A DNA stretch of 64,000 nt from UBA966 sp046350355 (lineage in GTDB: Bacteria; Planctomycetota; Phycisphaerae; Phycisphaerales; SM1A02). The position numbers were made by a program, and so were the translations under genes. A model generated the notes under the pieces. The model worked only from the letters and a program-made list of their open reading frames with translations. It had not been told where the DNA came from and made no database searches. Below are positions 1 to 8,194 of this stretch, in pieces (within the stretch, counting starts at the first letter, position 1; each line of letters starts with the position of its first letter). The stretch spans positions 1-64,000 of the forward strand of contig JAXMAN010000002.1 in NCBI GenBank assembly GCA_046350355.1. Reading direction: 5' to 3'.

Positions 1-158
1 CGGGCACCTGCATGGAGCCGACGGGCAACGCGCCTCCGAACTGCCCGGGAGTGAACACATCGCTCGTCAAAGAGGTGCAGTGCGGCAAGGTCTCGAAGGG
101 ACCGCTCGTGAAGGAGAAGGACCCGAAGACGCCCTGCTGCAGGAATCCGGACACTTGA
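1..158 (+). CDS. C-terminal end of an unidentified Cys-rich protein (partial)
   Basis: An open frame enters from the left edge of the window, with codons in phase from position 3, and stops with TGA at 156-158. The visible 51 residues are rich in Cys, Lys and Pro (five cysteines, including CC near the end). There is no membrane segment and no motif I recognise. A perfect GC-rich hairpin follows at 182-207, which fits the end of a rightward gene facing the leftward pilus operon. The product is unknown, and only the reading frame and the downstream hairpin support it as a gene. Confidence 0.45.
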   Translation, partial: GTCMEPTGNAPPNCPGVNTSLVKEVQCGKVSKGPLVKEKDPKTPCCRNPDT

Positions 159-181
159 GGCGCGTCCCCTGCGCCCACGGC

Positions 182-207
182 GGCGGCGCCGGCCATCCGG
201 CGCCGCC
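182..207. terminator. Convergent terminator-like hairpin
   Basis: An 11-bp perfect stem (GGCGGCGCCGG at 182-192 pairs with 197-207) closes a four-base loop CCAT. It lies between the stop at 158 and the stop of the leftward pilC-like gene at 238. Neither side has a T run, so it may be a factor-assisted or bidirectional terminator. Confidence 0.4.
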
Positions 208-237
208 ACCGCGCTCGTCCTCGCCAGAGTGGTCGGT

Positions 238-1566
238 TCAGTGCTTGCGCATCGCGGCGGACATGTTGAAGATCGGCATGAGCATGGCCGAGGCGATGCC
301 GCCGACGATGCCGCCCATGCCCACGATCATGATCGGCTCGATCATGCTGGTGGTGGCCTTGACGGCGATGTCCAGCTCGTCCTCCGCGGCGGCCGCGGCG
401 TGCTCGAGCACCTCGGGCAGGCGGCCCGACTTCTCGCCGCTGGCGATCATCGCCACGACGTTGCGCGGCACGAAGAGGAACTCCCGGAAGGTCGGCGCGA
501 TCTCCTGGCCCTTGCTGATGCGCTCCTCGAGCAGGTCCCACATCGCGTCGTAGTGGACGTTGCCGGTGACCTCCTTGCAGATGCGCACCACGTCCAGCAG
601 CGAGACGCCCGCCGCCAGCAGCGTCGCCATCGTGCTGCTGAAGCGGAAGAGGTACAGCGAGCGGTACATGTTGCCCAGGATGGGCGCCTTCAGCTTGATG
701 TGGTCGAGCATGAGCTTGCCCTTCATCGAGCGGAAGTAGAAGGCCGCGGCGACGACGGTGCCCGCGATGACCGGTCCGTAGAAGAGGTAGCCCGTGCGGA
801 TGAAGTCGGAGAGCCAGATCAGCGCCTTCGTGGGCGTGGGCAGGCTGTCGCCCTGCGCCTTGAAGAGCGGGCCGAACTTCGGCAGCACGAAGACCATGAT
901 CACGGTGACCGCGACGATGGCGACGATCAGCATGATCGCCGGATACATCATCGCGCCCTTGATCTGCTTGGTGGTGCGGCGCGCCTTCGCGAGGTCCTTC
1001 GCGACGCGCGCGAGCATCTCGTCCAGCTTGCCCGACGCCTCGGCGGCGCGCATCAGCGAGACCAGCAGCGTCGGGAAGACGCGCGGATAGCGGCCGAGCA
1101 CCGTCGAGAAGTCCTCGCCCTCGCAGACATCGGCCCGGATGAGGCGCACGAACTCGCCGACATCGCGCTTGGAGGCCTGGTCGGCGTAGGTGTCCAGCGA
1201 GTCCGCCAGCGGCACGCCGGTGCGCAGCATGACCGAGAGCTGCTGGCAGAAGGCGACGACGTCGTCCTTGCCCATGGCGCGCGAGAGGCGCTCGCGCAGG
1301 CGGGCGGGATCGTCCTCCTGCCCGACGTCGGCGTCGATGTCGCCGAGCTCGACGCTGAGGATCGCCATGCCCTGGCGGCGCAGCTCGCGGACGGCGGCCT
1401 GGTGGTCGGCGGCCTCGAGCACGCCGCGGATGACGTCGCCGCCGTCGGACTTGCGCGCGCGGTAGGAGAACTTGCGCAGCGCGTCCTTGGCGTCGCCCTT
1501 CGCGGCGCCCTTGGCGGCCGGTGCGGCGGGAGCGGGGGCGGGGGCGGGTTTAGCGGCGGCAGGCAC
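238..1566 (-). CDS. pilC: Type II secretion / type IV pilus inner-membrane platform protein (PilC/GspF)
   Basis: This is the polytopic platform protein at the inner-membrane base of type II secretion and type IV pilus machines, where it couples the ATPase to pseudopilin assembly. The 442 residues match the family length of about 400. An Ala/Pro-rich leader (residues 1-30) precedes two GspF domains. The first holds the LCQQLSVMLRTGVPL-type motif and the second the matching LYLFRFSSTMATLLAAGVSL motif, and both are followed by long hydrophobic helices. A conserved FVPRNVVAMIASGEKSG stretch precedes the C-terminal membrane segment. The start is GTG, chosen because GGAGG lies 6-7 bases upstream. 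It overlaps the end of the upstream ATPase gene by 17 bases, so the two are translationally coupled. It is the last gene of the leftward assembly operon. Confidence 0.93.
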   Translation of the reverse strand: MPAAAKPAPAPAPAAPAAKGAAKGDAKDALRKFSYRARKSDGGDVIRGVLEAADHQAAVRELRRQGMAILSVELGDIDADVGQEDDPARLRERLSRAMGKDDVVAFCQQLSVMLRTGVPLADSLDTYADQASKRDVGEFVRLIRADVCEGEDFSTVLGRYPRVFPTLLVSLMRAAEASGKLDEMLARVAKDLAKARRTTKQIKGAMMYPAIMLIVAIVAVTVIMVFVLPKFGPLFKAQGDSLPTPTKALIWLSDFIRTGYLFYGPVIAGTVVAAAFYFRSMKGKLMLDHIKLKAPILGNMYRSLYLFRFSSTMATLLAAGVSLLDVVRICKEVTGNVHYDAMWDLLEERISKGQEIAPTFREFLFVPRNVVAMIASGEKSGRLPEVLEHAAAAAEDELDIAVKATTSMIEPIMIVGMGGIVGGIASAMLMPIFNMSAAMRKH

Positions 1567-3295
1567 CGTATACCTCCTCGATGGTGGTGGATCCGAGGAC
1601 GACCTTCTTCATGCCGTCGTCCCAGAGCGACTGGAAGCCGGCGTTGCGCAGCACCTCGCGGATCTTCGCCGGCTCGGAGTTGAGGCAGATGGCGTCGACG
1701 AGCGCCTCGTTGGGGACCATGAGCTCGTAGAGGCCCACGCGCCCGGACATGCCGGTGTCGTGGCACTTGCGGCAGCCCTTGCCCTTCCAGAGCTTGGTCA
1801 CGCCGTTGCCGTAGTCGCCCAGCGAGCTGAGCTGCTGCGCGTCGGGCTCGAACTCCTCCTTGCACTGGCTGCAGATGCGGCGCACCAGGCGCTGCGCGAG
1901 CGCGCCCTTGAGCGCGGCCGCGACCAGGAAGGGCTCGGTGCCCAGGTTCTGCAGTCGGGTGATCGAGCTGGGCGCGTCGTTGGTGTGCAGGGTGCTCAGC
2001 ACCAGGTGGCCGGTGAGCGCCGCCTGGACCGCGATCTGCGCGGTCTCGGAGTCGCGGATCTCGCCCACCATGATGATGTCGGGGTCCTGGCGCAGCAGGG
2101 CGCGCAGCGCGCCCGCGAAGGTGAAGCCCGCCTTCGGGTTGACCTGCGCCTGGTGGACGCCCTCGAGGTTCGCCTCGACGGGATCCTCGACGGTGGAGAC
2201 GTTGAGCGAGACGGTGTCGAAGGTGCCCAGCGCGGAGTAGAGCGTCGTCGACTTGCCCGAGCCGGTCGGGCCGGTGACCAGCACGATGCCGTAGGGCTCG
2301 TTGATCACGCCCTGGAAGGCGCTGAGCATCTCGGGCATGAAGCCCAGCTTCTCGAGGCCCAGCTTCGAGGTCGAGAGGTCGACCACGCGCATGACGATCT
2401 TCTCGCCGAACTTTCCGGGAAGCGTGCTGACGCGCAGGTCGATGGGCTTGCCCTTGACCTTCACCGAGATCTCGCCGTCCTGCGGGACGCGGCGCTCGGA
2501 GATGTCCATGTGCGCCATGATCTTGACGCGGCTGGCCACCGCCGCGTGCATGCGGTAGGGGGGCGACATGCGGTGGAAGAGCACGCCGTCGATGCGGAAG
2601 CGCACGCGCAGCTTGTTGTCGTCGGGCTCGATGTGGATGTCGCTGGCGCCCTCGCTGGCGGCGGAGCAGATGATGAAGTTCACCAGCTTGACGACGGGGC
2701 CGAGCTCGTCGGTCGCGTCGAAGCCGACCATCTCCTCGACCTGCTTCTCCTGCAGCGCGAAGTCGTCCGCGTCCTGGCCCTCGAAGAGGTCGGCGACGAT
2801 CTCCTCCGCCTGCTTCTGCGTCGCCTCCTCGGCGCTGCCGGCGTCGTTGAGGATGGCGTCGATGCGCTCCTCGGGGCAGGCGACGAAGCGGACCTTGAAG
2901 CCGGTCTCGCGCGCGATGAGCTGCTCGACGAAGTAGTTCTGCGGGTCCGCGGTGGCGACGGCGAGCTCGGTGCCCTGCAGGTAGAGCGGGCAGACGCGGT
3001 GCTCGCGGCGGGTGGTCTCCGGAATGAGCGCGAGCGCGCCGCGCTCGAAGATCGGGGCGGGGTCCTCGACGAACTCGACGCCGCGGCTGCGCGCGACCGC
3101 GCGCAGCAGGACGTTCTTGTCGACGAACCCCATCTGCGTCAGCACCTCGCCCAGCAGCAGGCGCTGCGGGCTCTTGGCCTGCGCGACCAGCGCCTCCTTG
3201 AGCTGTTCGTGGGTGAGGACGCCGTCGTCGAGCAGCACCTGCCCCAGCGGGGGCAGGGACGCGAGGTCGGTCGTCTTGGTACGGGCTGCGGCCAT
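1550..3295 (-). CDS. pilB: Type II secretion / type IV pilus assembly ATPase (PilB/GspE)
   Basis: Cytoplasmic hexameric ATPase that powers pseudopilus assembly. The N-terminal ~150 residues form a MshEN/GSPII_E-N region (GQVLLDDGVLTHEQLKEAL). The C-terminal RecA-like domain has Walker A GPTGSGKSTT near residue 345, an Asp box and Walker B (DPDIIMVGEIRDSE) near 407, and the His box LVLSTLHTNDA. Two CxxC pairs (CSQC near 474, CRKC near 513) form the zinc site typical of GspE/PilB and absent from PilT retraction ATPases. I start it at the ATG ending at 3295 because AAGGAG lies five bases upstream; a GTG six bases earlier overlaps that ribosome site. It follows the pilP-like gene by about 50 bases and overlaps pilC. 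Confidence 0.94.
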   Translation of the reverse strand: MAAARTKTTDLASLPPLGQVLLDDGVLTHEQLKEALVAQAKSPQRLLLGEVLTQMGFVDKNVLLRAVARSRGVEFVEDPAPIFERGALALIPETTRREHRVCPLYLQGTELAVATADPQNYFVEQLIARETGFKVRFVACPEERIDAILNDAGSAEEATQKQAEEIVADLFEGQDADDFALQEKQVEEMVGFDATDELGPVVKLVNFIICSAASEGASDIHIEPDDNKLRVRFRIDGVLFHRMSPPYRMHAAVASRVKIMAHMDISERRVPQDGEISVKVKGKPIDLRVSTLPGKFGEKIVMRVVDLSTSKLGLEKLGFMPEMLSAFQGVINEPYGIVLVTGPTGSGKSTTLYSALGTFDTVSLNVSTVEDPVEANLEGVHQAQVNPKAGFTFAGALRALLRQDPDIIMVGEIRDSETAQIAVQAALTGHLVLSTLHTNDAPSSITRLQNLGTEPFLVAAALKGALAQRLVRRICSQCKEEFEPDAQQLSSLGDYGNGVTKLWKGKGCRKCHDTGMSGRVGLYELMVPNEALVDAICLNSEPAKIREVLRNAGFQSLWDDGMKKVVLGSTTIEEVYGACRR

Positions 3296-3342
3296 GTGCA
3301 CTCCTTCGGTCGAACTTCATGCGGGCGCCGGCGCGCCCGCGG

Positions 3343-3948
3343 TCACTTCTTGCTGCCTGCGCCGGACTTCTTCTTGTTCCCCGTCGAGTAGCGCACCTCG
3401 GTGGTGTGCGCTCCCTGGCGCACGTGGACGGTGCGCTCGTGGATCTCGCTGATGACGAACTCCTTGCCATCGGTGTCCAGGATCGCGTCGCCGACCGCGT
3501 AGGTCTCGCCGTTGATCACCGCGAGCTCGCCCTTCATCACCGCCTGCAGCACGAGCCCCTTGGGCGCCGCCTGCACGGGCGCCGCGGCGGCCGATCCGCC
3601 GGCGACCTTCTTCTGGTCCTCGGTGAAGATGAAGAAGGGATGGAAGGGGTTGCGCGAGGGGCGCGTGTCCAGGACGATCTCGAGCGGATCGAGCGTCTCG
3701 GAGATGGTGGGTCCCGTCGCCGTCTTCTCCGTCGCGTCGGCCTTGGCGGCCGTGCCGGGGCGCTTCTTCTCGGTGGCGGTCGCGGCGGTCGCCGCGCGCG
3801 GCTTCATGAACATGCGCACGCCAAGCCCGCCCGTCGCGAGGATGGTGATCGCGAGCAGGATGCTGAACTGCTTCGGCTTGACGCCCAGGCGCGAGCAGAA
3901 GGCCTCGTAGCCGGAGCGGGAGCTGGAACTGGACTTCTTGGCGGCCAT
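3343..3948 (-). CDS. PilP-like inner-membrane assembly protein
   Basis: 201-residue protein with a cytoplasmic basic N-terminus, one membrane segment near residues 28-45 (FSILLAITILATGGLGVRMF), a low-complexity linker, and a C-terminal domain beginning LDPLEIVLDTRPSRNPFHPF. That domain ends in a small beta-rich unit (VISEIHERTVHVRQGAHTTEV). The layout, a bitopic protein with an extracytoplasmic beta domain directly after PilM, PilN and PilO, matches PilP/GspC, which link the inner-membrane complex to the secretin. Sequence identity to PilP itself is not obvious, so the name rests on position and architecture. No clear ribosome site is seen; it starts only nine bases after the pilO stop. Confidence 0.7.
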   Translation of the reverse strand: MAAKKSSSSSRSGYEAFCSRLGVKPKQFSILLAITILATGGLGVRMFMKPRAATAATATEKKRPGTAAKADATEKTATGPTISETLDPLEIVLDTRPSRNPFHPFFIFTEDQKKVAGGSAAAAPVQAAPKGLVLQAVMKGELAVINGETYAVGDAILDTDGKEFVISEIHERTVHVRQGAHTTEVRYSTGNKKKSGAGSKK

Positions 3949-3957
3949 GGCGGTGGT

Positions 3958-4728
3958 TCAGCGGCCTCCCGTGCGCGGCTGCTCGGCGGCGCGCGGCGCC
4001 TGGTACGCGCCGGGGGCGCCGTCGGCGGGGACCGAGAGCGTGCCCGCGGGCGCGGCGTGGGTGGAGACGGGAAGGACCGCGGTCGATCCGGAGGGACGCT
4101 CGGCCTTGACGTCGGCGCGCAGGGCCGAGGGCTCGAACCACTCCTCGAAGATGATCGCGGCGAAGACGGTGGGGTTGCCCGCGATCGCCTGCTCGGCGGG
4201 GAGCGCGGTCGCGTAGATCTCGACCGACTTCGGCGTGACGAGCTGGTTGAGCGCGTCGACCGAGTCGAGGATGCTGAAGATCGCGTCGAAGCTCGCGTTC
4301 ATCTCGACGGTCACGTCGCGCTTGGCGACGCGCTTCTCGAGCTCCGGGTAGTCGGTGATCGCGATGGGGCCCGAGCGGATCGCCTGGTCGCGCACGCCGC
4401 CGGTGTCGTTCTGGCGGGTGATCGCGGCCGGGAGGCGGTCGTTGTCCAGCCCGGTGCAGAGCGCCTTGCACTCCACGCGCCGGCGGTTCTCCAGCTCCTT
4501 GATGCGCGCCTCGAGCTTCTCGAGCTTGTCCTTCTGGACGATGTTCTCCTCGGCCGCGGTGTGCAGCCGCTGCGCCTCCGTGTACATCCGCGCGGCGCGG
4601 ATGTAGTTGGGGACGATGAAGAAGCCCAGGGTGAGCGCGGCGCCGACGCCGGGCAGCACGCCCCAGAGGATGAAGTGGCGGTTGATCTCGGGAAGGCGGC
4701 GCGAGAGGTTGACGAGCATGGCCTTCAT
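3958..4728 (-). CDS. pilO: PilO/GspM-like inner-membrane alignment protein
   Basis: 256 residues with one N-terminal membrane helix (residues ~20-42), then a coiled coil of about 40 residues (KDKLEKLEARIKELENRRR) and a mixed periplasmic domain. This is the PilO/GspM plan: PilO pairs with PilN on the periplasmic face of the inner membrane. The end (about residues 205-256) is Pro/Ala-rich and probably disordered. The start codon overlaps the stop of the PilN-like gene (ATGA), so translation is coupled. The call rests mainly on architecture and operon order M-N-O-P, because PilO sequences diverge strongly. Confidence 0.8.
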   Translation of the reverse strand: MKAMLVNLSRRLPEINRHFILWGVLPGVGAALTLGFFIVPNYIRAARMYTEAQRLHTAAEENIVQKDKLEKLEARIKELENRRRVECKALCTGLDNDRLPAAITRQNDTGGVRDQAIRSGPIAITDYPELEKRVAKRDVTVEMNASFDAIFSILDSVDALNQLVTPKSVEIYATALPAEQAIAGNPTVFAAIIFEEWFEPSALRADVKAERPSGSTAVLPVSTHAAPAGTLSVPADGAPGAYQAPRAAEQPRTGGR

Positions 4729-5576
4729 CGGGTGCCTCCCTTGGCGGGCGCGGACTTCTTGTCGGCTCCGGCGGCGGGCGACTTTGGCGCAGCCTTCGGA
4801 GCGGCCTTCGGTGCGGCCTTCGCCGGCGACTTCGCGGACTTGGGATCGACCTTCGCCTTGACCTCGGCCTTCGCGTCCGCGCTCGAACCGCCTTCCTCCG
4901 CGGCGGCGGCCTCCTCGGCCGCGGCGTCGGCGGCGGTCTTCGCGCGCATCGGCATGCGCGCGGTGACTGCGAACTCCTGGATGCGGCCGCCGGGGACCTC
5001 GGTCGACTTGGACTCGGTGATCGTGACGCTCTCGAAGGGCTTCTTCGCCGCCAGGCGGCGCTCGAAGTCGTACAGGTCGGTGTTGCTCGCCGCGAAGCCA
5101 AGGATGGTGACCTCCATCCAGCGCGCGGGAGCCTTGACCGGCGCGGCGGCCTTCGCCTCCTTGCTGGCCTCGGGCTTGAGCTCCTTCGGCGGCGGGACCT
5201 CGGCGCGCTCGATGGTGAGGCGCAGCTTCGAGAGGCTGACCTTCTCGGGCAGCAGGTTCGTGACGGTCGCCACCAGGTCGCTGTGCTCCAGCGGCAGGTG
5301 GATCAGGTCGTAGGTGCGGAAGAACTGCTCAAGCTGCTGCTCGTCCGCGCTGCGCCTGGTGAGGACGTCGTCGACCTTGTCGGTGTTGTCGAGCCGGTCC
5401 TGCGCGACGCCCAGCGCGGCGTTCGCGGAGGCGCAGAAGTTCCAGGAGTGCGTCGCGGTGCCGACGACCAGCAGCGTCATCAGGCCCGTGAGCAGCATGT
5501 TGCGACGGCGCGACGCCAGCATGGCGCCGCTCTTGCGCAGGTCCTGGGGCAGGAAGTCGACGAGGAACTCGTTCAT
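4725..5576 (-). CDS. pilN: PilN-like assembly protein
   Basis: 283 residues. A short cytoplasmic N-terminus carries the PilN-type segment MNEFLVDFLPQDLR, which in PilN docks onto PilM. A membrane helix follows (residues ~30-48, MLLTGLMTLLVVGTATHSW), then a coiled coil and an alpha/beta domain (VSLSKLRLTIERAEV ... MEVTILGFAASNTDLYDFER), the fold shared by PilN and GspL C-termini. The last 60 residues are an Ala/Lys/Pro repeat tail (KAAPKAAPKAAPKSPA) that is unusual for PilN and may be disordered. The frame stays open far upstream, but MNEFLV at 5576 is the start because it overlaps the PilM stop as ATGA. Confidence 0.83.
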   Translation of the reverse strand: MNEFLVDFLPQDLRKSGAMLASRRRNMLLTGLMTLLVVGTATHSWNFCASANAALGVAQDRLDNTDKVDDVLTRRSADEQQLEQFFRTYDLIHLPLEHSDLVATVTNLLPEKVSLSKLRLTIERAEVPPPKELKPEASKEAKAAAPVKAPARWMEVTILGFAASNTDLYDFERRLAAKKPFESVTITESKSTEVPGGRIQEFAVTARMPMRAKTAADAAAEEAAAAEEGGSSADAKAEVKAKVDPKSAKSPAKAAPKAAPKAAPKSPAAGADKKSAPAKGGTR

Positions 5577-6919
5577 CGGGCGCCTCCTGCGGTGGGCGTC
5601 TCGTCGGTGGCGGGCGCGGGCGCCGCATCGACGGCAGTGGCACCGGCGGTGGCCGCGGCGGCGGTGGCCGCGGCGGGCGCGCCGTCCGCCGCCGGCGCCG
5701 CGATGCCGGTCACGCCCGGCGAGGTGACGACGGTGGGGGGATCGCGGCGGGTCGCGCCGGTGACCGCGTCGGGCATCGTGATGCTGGTGTCGGCGGGCTT
5801 CGACGCGGCGCGCGCGATGCGCGCCTCGTCGCGGACCTCGTCGAGCTCGGAGCAGGCGGCGCCGATGGCGGCGATCCAGGTGTTCCCGTGGATCACCGCG
5901 GGGGCGTCCTTGAGCAGGCGCGTCGGGACCGCCATCGAGGCCTTGGCGACGCAGACGCTCTCGACCATCGCGGCGGCCTGCGGGTCGCGGGCGCCGGGGC
6001 CGGTGATGACGATCTCGCGCGGCCACCAGCCGTTCGCGGAACGCTCGATGGTGCGCAGGCAGCGCAGCACCTCCTCCGCGAGCGAGCACCAGCGCCAGGC
6101 GGTGCTGCCGTTGTCGGAGGTGTCGGCAATCGGGATCGCCACCGAGGCGGGCTGGTCGGCCATCGGGATCGCGGTCGCGCGGGTGCGCTGCTCGCTGACT
6201 TCGTTGGTGGCCCAGTCGCCCAGGATCGAGCGGAAGAAGCAGAGCTCGCCGCGGCGCAGGACCAGCAGCGTGGCGAGGCGCTCCTCGAGGTGGATCACGC
6301 CGAAGTCGGTGGAGTCCTCCGCCTCCGGGCACTCGGCCAGCCGCTGGCGGCGGACCGCGCGCAGCGAGGCGAGCGCCGCGTGCTCCAGGTGCACGGCCGC
6401 GGCCTGGGGGCAGTTGACGACGTCGGTGGCGGCCTTCGCGATCTCGCGCGGGAGCGCCGCGACCAGCACCTCCGACTGCCCGCCGGAGGCGGCGCCAAGG
6501 CGCAGGTGCGAGATCAGCGAGTCGTTGCGGTCGATGCCGAAGCGGTCCTGCGCCTCGAAGGCGACGCTCTCGGCGAGCTCGGCGTCGGGCATCTCGGGCA
6601 GGCGCGCCATGTCGGTGCGGAAGCACTCGGCGGGGAGCGTGATCGAGATGCGCTCGGCGGCGAAATGGTGGCGCTTGAGGGACTCGTGCACGCGTCGGGT
6701 CTGCGTGCCGTCCGCGACGGACTCCTGCTCGCTCCCGAGCATCCAGCCCGGGATCTCGGTCGCCGCCGTGCAGCGGTAGCCGTCGCGGGCGTCCGCCGTG
6801 GCGAGCTGGAGCAGGCGCAGCCCGGAGCGTCCGAAGTCCGCCGCGATCAGCGCACGCCGGCGAGGGCGTCCGAAGAGCCCGCCGACCTTGCCCGACCGCT
6901 TGCCTCCGATTCCGAACAT
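5573..6919 (-). CDS. pilM: PilM-like actin-fold cytoplasmic assembly protein
   Basis: 448 residues with no membrane segment. The early ALIAADFGRSGLRLLQL segment is the PilM/GspL-type actin-fold opening, followed by an internal FGIDRNDSLISHL region and a later AAIGAACSELDEV motif. PilM forms the cytoplasmic ring that binds the PilN N-terminus. The final ~90 residues are Ala-rich and low-complexity. The start is the ATG at 6919, preceded by GGGAGG eight bases upstream; the longer open frame has no such signal. It begins about 140 bases after the pseudopilin gene, separated from it by a hairpin at 6960-6987, so its expression may be lower than that of the pseudopilin. Confidence 0.83.
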   Translation of the reverse strand: MFGIGGKRSGKVGGLFGRPRRRALIAADFGRSGLRLLQLATADARDGYRCTAATEIPGWMLGSEQESVADGTQTRRVHESLKRHHFAAERISITLPAECFRTDMARLPEMPDAELAESVAFEAQDRFGIDRNDSLISHLRLGAASGGQSEVLVAALPREIAKAATDVVNCPQAAAVHLEHAALASLRAVRRQRLAECPEAEDSTDFGVIHLEERLATLLVLRRGELCFFRSILGDWATNEVSEQRTRATAIPMADQPASVAIPIADTSDNGSTAWRWCSLAEEVLRCLRTIERSANGWWPREIVITGPGARDPQAAAMVESVCVAKASMAVPTRLLKDAPAVIHGNTWIAAIGAACSELDEVRDEARIARAASKPADTSITMPDAVTGATRRDPPTVVTSPGVTGIAAPAADGAPAAATAAAATAGATAVDAAPAPATDETPTAGGAR

Positions 6920-6959
6920 GGGTGCCTCCCGCTGTCCCTGAAGGATCCGTCTTTGAAAT

Positions 6960-6987
6960 GAGACGCAGGCATTTCTGCCGGCGTCTC
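6960..6987 (-). terminator. Hairpin between gspG and pilM (terminator or attenuator)
   Basis: GAGACGC (6960-6966) pairs with GCGTCTC (6981-6987) and GGCA pairs with TGCC inside it, separated by one A-G mismatch, with loop TTTC. On the leftward transcript it falls 70 bases after the pseudopilin stop and is followed by ATTTC. It is a plausible partial terminator that sets the major pseudopilin apart from the rest of the operon. Confidence 0.5.
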
Positions 6988-7056
6988 TTGGGTTTGTTCG
7001 CGGAGCGGCGCCCAGCAAGGCCGGGCGCCGCCCCGTGTTTCCATCACCCGTGCCGA

Positions 7057-7437
7057 TTAGGGCTCGGGGGTGAACTTGCGGCTCGACGAGCTCCAGACCC
7101 AGCCCTTGGTGGCGTCGACCTGGTTGGTCAGGTCGGCGTCGCCGCAGTAGCCGGCGGTGACCAGCGGAGCGAGGTCGGTCGAGCTGTAGACCGCGCCGTC
7201 CGTGAGGGCGATCGCCGAAGCGCCGCCCGGCAGGAACTGGTTGAAGCGCGTGACCATCGTCGTGATCTGGCCGGCGCGCGCCTGGGCGGCCGACGTGTTC
7301 GAATCGTCGAGGGCGCCGGTGACGCCGGGCACGACGAGGGCGGCCAGGACGCCGAGGATGACCACAACGATCAGGATCTCGATGAGCGTGAAGCCCTTGC
7401 GGATCTTCTTGTGCTTGTTGTTGTTCGTCTGACTCAT
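7057..7437 (-). CDS. gspG: Type II secretion major pseudopilin (GspG-like)
   Basis: 126-residue prepilin. A short basic leader with NNNKHKK ends in a clean type III signal, RKG then FTLIEILIVVVILGVLAALVVP, with Gly at -1 and Glu at +5 for prepilin peptidase. The long hydrophobic N-terminal helix precedes a compact globular domain with a hydrophobic/Trp end (WVWSSSSRKFTPEP). This is the length and layout of GspG, the main subunit of the type II pseudopilus. An AGGAAA ribosome site lies about nine bases before the ATG. It is the first gene of the leftward operon, back to back with the rightward minor-pseudopilin operon. No prepilin peptidase gene is in the window. Confidence 0.9.
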   Translation of the reverse strand: MSQTNNNKHKKIRKGFTLIEILIVVVILGVLAALVVPGVTGALDDSNTSAAQARAGQITTMVTRFNQFLPGGASAIALTDGAVYSSTDLAPLVTAGYCGDADLTNQVDATKGWVWSSSSRKFTPEP

Positions 7438-7687
7438 GGCGGGGTTTCCTTGCTGTTCGAGCTTCGCGGGACCTCACGTTGCGGTCGCCGCAGTTTCGTT
7501 CGTGGCCGCGGGGCACTGCGCCCAACTCCACGCAAACACCTTCGGAAACGTTCCCCCTTCACTGCAACCAATTCGAACGGTTTTCGGCGGCGGCTCAGAC
7601 CGCATAAACGGAACGGCGCTTCGCGGTCCTTGCCTCCTCCTTGTATGCACGCGCATCGCAATCGATCCTGTGTCCGGAGGAAGTTCG
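7438..7687. promoter_or_regulatory. Divergent regulatory region of the secretion/pilus locus
   Basis: 250 bases separate the start of gspG (leftward) from the first minor pseudopilin (rightward). The middle, about 7540-7620, is less G+C-rich than the surrounding coding DNA and is the natural place for two back-to-back promoters. I could not pick convincing -35/-10 or sigma-54 elements by eye. GGAGG at 7676-7680 is the ribosome site of the rightward gene. Confidence 0.45.
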
Positions 7688-8194
7688 ATGGAAGTCCAGC
7701 TCACCAAGGCATCTCCGGGGCACGCGCGGCGCACGCCGCGCATGGGCCGCGCGCCGCGCGGTTTCACGCTTCTGGAGGCGCTGATCGCCGCGCTGATCGT
7801 CGCGATCGTGGCTGCGGCGGCCTCCATGTCCGTCGCGGTCGGCATCGCCATCCAGGAGCAGAACCGGCTCTCGGTCCTGGCCATGCACGCGGCGGAGCTG
7901 CAGATGTCCAGCGTGATGGAGGCGACCTACGACGGCGTCGACGCGCTCGCGGGCACCGAGACGACCGGGAACATGCTCGCACCCGCGCGCCCGGGCGGCT
8001 CCACGCGTCCGGCGCTGCCCTCGGCCTTCTCGCAGCTCTCGCGCATCACCACGGTGACCGCCGAGAACCGCACCTTCTCCAGCTACAACAACTACACCGT
8101 CACCGGCAAGCGCATCACGGTGACCGTCTACGGCCCCGACGGGACGCAGCTCGCGCAGCTGGTCCGCTACCGCGGGAAGGAGCCGACCACGTGA
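7688..8194 (+). CDS. Minor pseudopilin, GspI-like
   Basis: 168 residues. A basic leader ends PRG then FTLLEALIAALIVAIVAAAA, a canonical prepilin peptidase site (Gly -1, Glu +5) and membrane helix. The rest is a small domain beginning MSVAVGIAIQEQNRLSVLAM, close to GspI/PilV-type minor pseudopilins, which cap the pseudopilus with GspJ and GspK. I chose the ATG at 7688 because GGAGG lies seven bases upstream; the longer frame starts in the divergent intergenic region. It is the first gene of the rightward operon and overlaps the next gene as GTGA. Confidence 0.83.
   Translation: MEVQLTKASPGHARRTPRMGRAPRGFTLLEALIAALIVAIVAAAASMSVAVGIAIQEQNRLSVLAMHAAELQMSSVMEATYDGVDALAGTETTGNMLAPARPGGSTRPALPSAFSQLSRITTVTAENRTFSSYNNYTVTGKRITVTVYGPDGTQLAQLVRYRGKEPTT

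Noticed and set aside
1053..3470. 805-residue leftward frame overlapping the pilus ATPase
   Set aside because: It has no motif, and the composition is Arg/Ala repeats; the true ATPase frame on the same DNA has all motifs.
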